Origin: Deinococcus aquaticus
Lineage (GTDB): Bacteria; Deinococcota; Deinococci; Deinococcales; Deinococcaceae
Reading direction: 5' to 3'
Length of the DNA stretch: 64,000 bases
NCBI RefSeq assembly: GCF_028622095.1
Contig: NZ_CP115165.1
Location: 2,787,501-2,851,500, forward strand
Part shown: piece by piece, positions 57,412 to 64,000 of the stretch
Numbering within the stretch: the first letter of the stretch is position 1
How the letters are laid out: the number at the start of each line of letters is the position of its first letter
Program-made: the position numbers and the translations under genes
The notes under the pieces: model-generated
The model's input: the letters and a program-made list of their open reading frames with translations, nothing else
The model's database searches: none
What the model was told of the DNA's origin: nothing

Positions 57412-57545
57412 TCCGGATTCCGTCCGTTTCGTTAACAACCCGGGACGGCACCGGGTTGCCAACTCCACGCCCGGAATCCGCTCTGCTCCTGCTCGCGTCC
57501 GCTCGGATGGAACGGTTTTTGCAAACCATTCCATCGGAGTCCGTC
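57412..57545. repeat. MITE-like structured repeat, copy F (134 bp)
   Basis: It starts TCCGGATTCCG and ends CGGAGTCCGTC, flanked by TGA (57409-57411) and TGC (57546-57548), one mismatch. Both hairpins are near perfect; the right one shows TGGAA/TTCCA where copy A has TTGAA/TTCAA. It lies 17 bases after the nnr stop and does not supply it. Confidence 0.75.
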
Positions 57546-57670
57546 TGCCTCCCGCCGGGACGTGCCTAGCCCCCACTGGGGGGCGGGGCCTCCCTCCCCC
57601 CTACACGCGTGCCGGACGTGAACTTTCCCTGACTGCGCCCGGCAGGAAAGGTGCTAGTTTGCTGGTATTC

Positions 57671-58375
57671 ATGCAAGGCCTGCTGAGCGACCTTCCCCTT
57701 CTGGGCGTCCTGGAATTGATTCACACGACCCGGCAGACCGGCGTGCTGGAAGTGCAGGCCGACGTGCCGTTCACCGTGGCCTTCTTGAACGGTGAGATCG
57801 TGTCGGGCGGCATTCTGGACTGGCTGGGGGCCGAGGCACTGTACGCCAGTCCCATGCTGCCCGAAAGCGGGATGTTCACGTTCCAGCCGCGTCCCGTGAC
57901 GGGCACGCCGCTGGGCGCGTACGGGCACTTCTCGACCGACTGGGCGCGCATCAGTGACGAGTGGGGTCAGGTGTGCGCCGTGATCGGCAGTCCCAGCCGC
58001 GTGTTCCAGGGGCAACTGCCGCTGTTCGACGTGCCGCAGGGCCGCTCTGTGCGCGCCGCGGCGCGGGAGGCGGAAGTGCCGCTGTTTCAGGTGGCGCAGG
58101 TCGTGTCGCAGGCCGTGCGGGACGGGCGACTACACGCCGAGGACCGCTTCGAGTGGTTCCGGCTGCGGCTGATGCCCACCCGGCAGCGGGCCGCGCTGCA
58201 CCCGGTGGCGCGCGTTCTGGACGGCGAACGCACCCTGGGGGACGCCGTGGCGCAGGGCACGCCGCTGAACGAGGTGCGCGATTACCTGCTGGGCGAACTG
58301 CGCCTGGGCCTGCGCTTTCCCGGCAGCGGCTGGGTCCTGCGTGACCTCGTGTGGGAGCAGCAGAACCTGAAGTGA
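57671..58375 (+). CDS. DUF4388 protein (PatA N-terminal-like)
   Basis: 234 aa. The N-terminal ~100 residues match DUF4388: QGLLSDLPLLGVLELIHTTRQTGVLEV and FLNGEIVSGGI. The family is common in Deinococcus, myxobacteria and cyanobacteria and is tied to gliding or signalling, but function is not settled. The C-terminal part is helical, winged-helix-like. ATG 57671; TAGTTT (57655-57660) lies 10 bases upstream. Its TGA stop is the left flanking triplet of repeat copy G. Confidence 0.82.
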   Translation: MQGLLSDLPLLGVLELIHTTRQTGVLEVQADVPFTVAFLNGEIVSGGILDWLGAEALYASPMLPESGMFTFQPRPVTGTPLGAYGHFSTDWARISDEWGQVCAVIGSPSRVFQGQLPLFDVPQGRSVRAAAREAEVPLFQVAQVVSQAVRDGRLHAEDRFEWFRLRLMPTRQRAALHPVARVLDGERTLGDAVAQGTPLNEVRDYLLGELRLGLRFPGSGWVLRDLVWEQQNLK

Positions 58376-58529
58376 TACGGATTCCGTCTGTTTCGTTGAC
58401 AACTTGGGAAGGCGCCAAGTTGCCAACTCCACGCCCGGAACCCGTCCGGCTCCCACTCGCTCTGCGGAGCAGCTCTACGAGTCCGCTCGGGTTAAACGGT
58501 TTGTGCAAACCATTCAACCGGAGTCTGTA
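58376..58529. repeat. MITE-like structured repeat, copy G (154 bp, longest)
   Basis: It starts TACGGATTCCG and ends GGAGTCTGTA, flanked by TGA at 58373-58375 and 58530-58532. The left TGA is the stop of the DUF4388 gene. The left hairpin reads CAACTTGG/CCAAGTTG where other copies have CAACCCGG/CCGGGTTG, a double compensatory change. It has an extra middle segment with GAGCAGCTCTACGAGT. Confidence 0.85.
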
Positions 58530-58586
58530 TGATCCGGCAGTCCGCCCGATCTGACCGGCTGGCTGCCCAGCGCAGCGTGACTGCTC

Positions 58587-58592
58587 TAGAAT
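58587..58592 (+). promoter_or_regulatory. -10 box TAGAAT, leaderless promoter
   Basis: TAGAAT ends 7 bases before ATG 58600. An in-frame ATG at 58591 overlaps the box and is therefore not the start. Confidence 0.6.
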
Positions 58593-58599
58593 GCCCGGC

Positions 58600-60273
<1,674 letters not shown>

Positions 60274-60296
60274 CCCCGGCGGGCAGGTCACCCTGG

Positions 60297-60325
60297 GGGG
60301 CCGCCGCGGAATGCCGCGCGGCCCC
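60297..60325 (+). terminator. Hairpin after the PlsY-AAR fusion gene
   Basis: GGGGCCGC (60297-60304) pairs with GCGGCCCC (60318-60325). No T-tract. Confidence 0.5.
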
Positions 60326-60409
60326 TTGCTGTTGCCGTGGGCGGCCGAAGATCAACGATTGATGGAGGGCCAGACCGCCAAAAACCGGGTACTGGTGGGG
60401 TCGGAAGTC

Positions 60410-60415
60410 TATGCT
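60410..60415 (+). promoter_or_regulatory. -10 box TATGCT
   Basis: TATGCT ends 9 bases before ATG 60425. Confidence 0.5.
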
Positions 60416-60424
60416 GCGGGCCAG

Positions 60425-61948
60425 ATGCGGCGTGGTAGGTGGGATTGGGCGGATGGGGTGCGGGGTGTCCTGATCCTTCTGGCGCTACTGGGTGGCCGCG
60501 CCGGGGCGGCCGAGGTGCCATTGTGGCTGGGGCCGGCGCGTCCGGCAGTGGTGGCGGGCTGGCCCCCGGCGGGTGTGGGCGGGGCCTGCGGCGAACCGGC
60601 GGGGCGGCTGGAGCGGGTGCTGTGGGAGGCGACGCGCACGCCGGACGGGTCAGACCTGTCGTGCGGGAACACGTTCGTGGAGTTCATGCGCACGCCCCGT
60701 GACCTGAACACGCCGGTGGACGCCTTCGACCGGATCGCGCAGCAGGTGGTCGGGGCGCGCTCGGAGGTGCTGCTGACCTCCATGGAGTGGCGGGGCGGGC
60801 CGGGCATGCCCGGCTGGACCTTCGCGCGGGCCGTGCGGGACCTGCACGCGCGGGTGCGGGCCTCTCCGGGCGAGTACCCGCAGGGCGTGGCGGTGCGGGC
60901 GCTGCTGGGCGGCTACCCGGACCCACTGGACCCGGACGGGACCGGGCCGGCGCGTGCACTGGTGCGCGACCTGCGGGCGCTGGGCGTGCCGCTTCAGGAC
61001 GCGGCGCTGGGCTGGCAGGTGTCGGTCCTGAACTTCCGGTTCCTGCCGCACAGTCACGTGAAACTGCACGTGATCGACGGCACGGACCTGACGGTGGCGG
61101 GTTTCAACTTCTCGCCCTGGCACCTGCCGGCGGGCGGGCCGGAATCGCTGCCGCAGGCGCGGTCCCTGCACGACCAGGGGTTGCGGGTGCGGGGGCCGGT
61201 CGCGCAGGCGGGCGTGGCGGCCTTCGATGACCTGTGGCGGCACTCGTGGCAGTTGCGCTGCCCGCCACTGGTCGCGCCGGACGCTGTGAACGCCGCGTGC
61301 GTGCGGGGCGAGGCGGACCCGGTATCGCACCCGCCGGCAGCGCGGGAGGCCGTGCGGGCGGGCGACGCGCGGGCGTTCCTGCTGTACCGGCGGCCCGGTG
61401 GGGAGGATCAGGCAGACCGTGCGCAACTGGCGCTGATCGGCGCGGCGCAGGAGTCAGTGGATCTGATGCAGGCGGATTTCGGGACGTCGCTGACGTGCTG
61501 GTTCGCGTTCCTGCGGCCCGATCCGTGCCAGGCGGAGGATCAACCGCCGTACTTCGGGGCGGTGCTCGCGGCGCTGGAGCGGGGCGTGCGCGTGCGGCTG
61601 CTGCTGGTGGATTACGGGGTGGGGGCCGTGCCGAACCGCTCGGCGGTGGCCCTGCTGCGCCGCGAGTTGCGGCGGCGCGGCCTGGAGGACCGTTTCGAGG
61701 CGCGCTACACGACGTTCCCCATGCACACCAAGGCGCTGGTCGTGGACGGGTCGGTGGTCGTGGCGGGCAGTATCAACTTTCATTTCAGTGCGTGGGGGCC
61801 GTGGGGACTGGCCGAGGCGGCCCTGGCGACCTCGGACGTGGGCGCGGTGGCGGCGCAGACCGCGTCGTTCGCGGAAGCGTGGCGCACGTCGAGCCGCCCG
61901 GTGCCGCGCGAGTGGTGGCTGGGCCGCGTACCAGTGGGCGTGCCCTGA
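60425..61948 (+). CDS. Exported phospholipase D-family protein
   Basis: 507 aa. Signal peptide (GVLILLALLGGRAGA) and two HKD motifs: HVKLHVIDGTDLTVAGFNF and HTKALVVDGSVVVAGSINF, the pair that forms one active site in PLD enzymes. Members cut or exchange phosphodiester head groups (PLD, cardiolipin synthase type); four or more Cys suggest disulfides outside the membrane. Its place after the PlsY-AAR gene points to lipids, but a nuclease-type role cannot be excluded. Confidence 0.85.
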   Translation: MRRGRWDWADGVRGVLILLALLGGRAGAAEVPLWLGPARPAVVAGWPPAGVGGACGEPAGRLERVLWEATRTPDGSDLSCGNTFVEFMRTPRDLNTPVDAFDRIAQQVVGARSEVLLTSMEWRGGPGMPGWTFARAVRDLHARVRASPGEYPQGVAVRALLGGYPDPLDPDGTGPARALVRDLRALGVPLQDAALGWQVSVLNFRFLPHSHVKLHVIDGTDLTVAGFNFSPWHLPAGGPESLPQARSLHDQGLRVRGPVAQAGVAAFDDLWRHSWQLRCPPLVAPDAVNAACVRGEADPVSHPPAAREAVRAGDARAFLLYRRPGGEDQADRAQLALIGAAQESVDLMQADFGTSLTCWFAFLRPDPCQAEDQPPYFGAVLAALERGVRVRLLLVDYGVGAVPNRSAVALLRRELRRRGLEDRFEARYTTFPMHTKALVVDGSVVVAGSINFHFSAWGPWGLAEAALATSDVGAVAAQTASFAEAWRTSSRPVPREWWLGRVPVGVP

Positions 61949-61996
61949 GCAGCCAGGAGGCTGGCGGGTGGCACGGTCTGCGCGACAGGCGGGCAT

Positions 61997-62002
61997 TACA
62001 CT
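61997..62002 (+). promoter_or_regulatory. -10 box TACACT before ispH and its short ORF
   Basis: TACACT ends 7 bases before ATG 62010 of an 18-codon ORF and 56 bases before the ispH GTG. Confidence 0.5.
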
Positions 62003-62009
62003 GTCGGGC

Positions 62010-62066
62010 ATGACGTCGTTCGCTGTCCTTGTTTCCTGTTCCGTTCGGGTGATCGCGCGTGGTTGA
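62010..62066 (+). CDS. Possible 18-aa leaderless upstream ORF of ispH
   Basis: ATG 62010 reads [21 protein letters not shown] 62064-62066 overlaps the ispH start (GTG 62059) by eight bases. The -10 box is at leaderless distance. No SD precedes ispH. Reading this ORF would bring ribosomes to the ispH start. Confidence 0.4.
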   Translation: MTSFAVLVSCSVRVIARG

Positions 62067-63054
62067 GCGCCTTCACCTTGCCAAGCCGCGCGGCTTCTGC
62101 GCGGGGGTCGTCATGGCGATTCAGGCGGTCGAGAAGGCCGCACAGAGCGAGTCGAAGCCGGTGACGGTGTACCACTCCATCGTGCATAACCACACGGTCG
62201 TGGACCGCCTTCAGGCCGGGTACGGCGTGCATTTCGTGGAGGACCTGGACGGTGTGGACGCCCTCCCGCAGGGCGGCGAGACGGTGGTGTTCAGCGCGCA
62301 CGGCATCAGCCCGGCGGTGCGCGAGCGGGCGCGGGCGCTGGGGCTGGCGACCATCGACGCGACCTGCCCGCTGGTCACCAAGGTGCACACCGAGGCGAAA
62401 AAGTACGCTCGTGAGGGCTTCACGATCCTGCTGATCGGGGACAGTGCCCGGCATCAGGAGGTCATCGGCACGCAGGGCGAGGCGCCGGACAGCACCATTC
62501 TGGTGGGCGTGCTCGGCAAGACCGGCGAGGGCCTGCACGACCCGCACACGGTGCAGGTGCCGGACCCGCAGAAACTGGTGGTGCTGACCCAGACGACCCT
62601 CAGCGTGGACGACACGCGCCGCACGGTGGAGATCCTGCGTGGGCGCTTCCCGGCGCTGGTGGTGCCCCCCAGCGAGGACCTGTGCTACGCCACCAAGAAC
62701 CGCCAGGACGCCGTGAAGGCCATCGCGCCGCAGGTGGACCTGTTCCTGGTGCTGACCAGCACGCACTCCAGCAACGGCATGCGCCTGCTGGAACTGGCAG
62801 AGGCGGAGTGCGGGCGTTCCGTGCGGCTGGAAACAGCGGCGGACCTCGCGGGCATGGATTTTGCCGGCGTGCGCTCGGTGGGAATCACCAGCGCGGCCAG
62901 CACGCCGGACGATCTGGTGCAGGCGGTCGTGGCGCACTTCCGGGCGCTGAACCCGGCGCTGGAGGTCATCGAGGAGGGCGAGTGGGAGAACATCGAGTTC
63001 CGCGAGCCGAAGAAGATCCTGCCCACCCAGGCGCTGCCCCGCACCCAGCAGTGA
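62059..63054 (+). CDS. ispH: 4-hydroxy-3-methylbut-2-enyl diphosphate reductase
   Basis: 331 aa, last enzyme of the MEP isoprenoid pathway; [4Fe-4S] protein. Three cluster Cys: [18 protein letters not shown] and [16 protein letters not shown], the catalytic Glu region (proton donor) and SSNGMRL also match. In Deinococcus it feeds carotenoids, menaquinone and undecaprenol. Start GTG 62059 ([16 protein letters not shown]). Confidence 0.96.
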   Translation: MVERLHLAKPRGFCAGVVMAIQAVEKAAQSESKPVTVYHSIVHNHTVVDRLQAGYGVHFVEDLDGVDALPQGGETVVFSAHGISPAVRERARALGLATIDATCPLVTKVHTEAKKYAREGFTILLIGDSARHQEVIGTQGEAPDSTILVGVLGKTGEGLHDPHTVQVPDPQKLVVLTQTTLSVDDTRRTVEILRGRFPALVVPPSEDLCYATKNRQDAVKAIAPQVDLFLVLTSTHSSNGMRLLELAEAECGRSVRLETAADLAGMDFAGVRSVGITSAASTPDDLVQAVVAHFRALNPALEVIEEGEWENIEFREPKKILPTQALPRTQQ

Positions 63055-63063
63055 GGGGCGCTG

Positions 63064-63387
63064 GTGGGCAGTGACTGGCAGCTGAACGTCCCGGCCCTGC
63101 TGGACTTCCTGTTCCGGGTCTTCGTGGCGTGGCAGGTCGTGTGGGGGCTGGTGGCGTTCGTGGCGGTGTGGCGCGACAAGCAACTGGCACAGGCCCGCGA
63201 GGGCCGCCTGCCGGAGGCGACGCTGCACCGCTTCGAGCGGCTGGGCGGGTGGGCCGGGTCGTGGGCGGGGCAGCAGGTCTTCCGGCACAAGACGCGCAAG
63301 GTGGCGTATCAGCGGGCTTTCCGGCGCATCTGCCTGTGGTGGGCCGTGGCGTGGGCGGCGCTGCTGGCGCTGGTCGTCTGGATCTGA
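63064..63387 (+). CDS. DUF1294-like small membrane protein
   Basis: 107 aa. One helix near the N terminus (VFVAWQVVWGLVAFVAVW), the conserved DKQLA and FERLGGWAGSWAGQQVFRHKTRK stretch of DUF1294, then a second helix (LWWAVAWAALLALVVWI). Function unknown. GTG 63064, 9 bases after the ispH stop; co-transcribed. Confidence 0.8.
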   Translation: MGSDWQLNVPALLDFLFRVFVAWQVVWGLVAFVAVWRDKQLAQAREGRLPEATLHRFERLGGWAGSWAGQQVFRHKTRKVAYQRAFRRICLWWAVAWAALLALVVWI

Positions 63388-63432
63388 CCCAGCCTCAGTT
63401 GCGACCCCAAATGCCTGTCAATTGAAAACCAT

Positions 63433-63462
63433 TTGACCTTCATTCCTGTCACGCGCTAAGAT
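63433..63462 (+). promoter_or_regulatory. Canonical sigma-70 type promoter of lysZ
   Basis: -35 TTGACC (63433-63438), 18-base spacer, -10 TAAGAT (63457-63462), then 7 bases to ATG 63470. Local AT content is high. The best -35/-10 pair in the window. Confidence 0.7.
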
Positions 63463-63469
63463 GCACCGC

Positions 63470-64000
63470 ATGATAGTAGTGAAGGTCGGCGGAAGCGCCG
63501 GAATCGATTACGACGCCGTCTGCGCGGACCTCGCCCAGCGCTGGAAAGCCGGAGAGAAACTGATCCTCGTGCACGGCGGCAGCGGCGAAACCAACCGCGT
63601 GGCAGAAGCCCTGGGCCACCCCCCCCGCTTCGTCACCAGCCCCAGCGGGTACACCAGCCGCTTCACGGACCGCCAGACCCTCGAAATCTTCGAGATGGTG
63701 TACTGCGGCAAGATGAACAAGGGCATCGTGGAACGCCTGCAACGCCTCGGCGTGAACGCCGTCGGCCTGTCCGGCCTCGACGGCCGCATCTTCGAAGGCC
63801 GCCACAAGGACTCCGTGCGGATCGTCGAGGACGGCAAGACGAAGATCCTGCGCGGCGACCACACCGGCACCGTCGAGAAAGTGAACACGGGCCTGATCGA
63901 CCTGCTGCTGGCGGGCGGGTACCTGCCGGTCCTCACGCCCCCAGCCAGTTCCTACGAGGGTGTGGCCATCAACGTGGACGGTGACCGCGCCGCCGCCGCG
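63470..64000 (+). CDS. lysZ: [LysW]-aminoadipate kinase LysZ (3' end outside window)
   Basis: 177 codons seen. Amino-acid kinase fold: VVKVGGSAG (phosphate loop), LVHGGSGETNRVAEALG (substrate loop), VNTGLIDLLLAGGYLPVLTP and AINVDGDRAAA. The sequence fits the ArgB-like kinase LysZ of the LysW-dependent alpha-aminoadipate lysine pathway used by Thermus and Deinococcus rather than classical ArgB (MYCGKMNKGIVERL in place of the ArgB loop). ATG 63470 is leaderless. Confidence 0.9.
   Translation, partial: MIVVKVGGSAGIDYDAVCADLAQRWKAGEKLILVHGGSGETNRVAEALGHPPRFVTSPSGYTSRFTDRQTLEIFEMVYCGKMNKGIVERLQRLGVNAVGLSGLDGRIFEGRHKDSVRIVEDGKTKILRGDHTGTVEKVNTGLIDLLLAGGYLPVLTPPASSYEGVAINVDGDRAAAA

Overview
The window is ordinary chromosome from a Deinococcus-type bacterium. 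The base composition is very GC-rich. Many genes start with GTG or TTG. At least twenty start codons lie 5-9 bases after a TANNNT -10 box, the pattern of leaderless or near-leaderless transcripts for which Deinococcus is known. The last gene is a LysZ-type [LysW]-aminoadipate kinase, typical of Deinococcus-Thermus lysine synthesis. Several genes point to a thick, complex envelope. I see no tRNA, rRNA, CRISPR array, phage or plasmid functions.

Layout. 1-13.4 kb: an AroE-like fragment, a TspO-like gene whose promoter is cut by a complete insertion sequence (1288-2464), argJ, a GMC oxidoreductase, argS, a transglutaminase, a DUF255 protein, and peroxiredoxin-rpiA. 13.4-18.2 kb: deoC-maf-mreC-mreD-PBP2, a cell-elongation operon. 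18.3-24.4 kb: OsmC, then a leftward operon aroE-histidine kinase-response regulator/kinase. 24.8-35.8 kb: phoH-ybeY-dgkA, ctpA, an ftsE-ftsX-EnvC-like division operon, the rpsP-khpA-rimM-trmD operon and a Lon-N protein. 35.9-45.8 kb: a FemX-like ligase, a parvulin isomerase, a Tat-exported dioxygenase, ilvD, a K+-channel-like protein and an acyl-CoA dehydrogenase. 45.9-51.9 kb: mreB, fabZ, then lptG-like permease, glycolipid glycosyltransferase and polysaccharide deacetylase, and a methyltransferase. 52-64 kb: transglutaminase, PfkB kinase, ksgA, TPR protein, nnrD/nnrE, DUF4388, a PlsY-like/acyl-ACP-reductase fusion, a phospholipase D-like protein, ispH and partial lysZ.

Three things stand out. 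First, seven copies of a ~100-154 bp non-coding element (8861, 15508, 18882, 24470, 39182, 57412, 58376) have 11-bp terminal inverted repeats and two hairpins supported by compensatory changes. Five are flanked by exact 3-bp TNA direct repeats. In all five of these the duplicated TGA is the stop codon of a neighbouring gene. One copy sits between mreC and mreD and has apparently rebuilt the mreD start codon. Second, 58600-60273 encodes one protein with an acyltransferase-like membrane half and a cyanobacterial-type fatty acyl-ACP reductase half, a plausible source of the fatty aldehyde needed for Deinococcus alkylamine lipids. Third, several genes (phoH, ftsE, a small membrane protein, a TPR gene, ispH) are preceded by very short ORFs whose stop codon overlaps the GTG/TTG start of the main gene, often with the -10 box directly in front of the short ORF.
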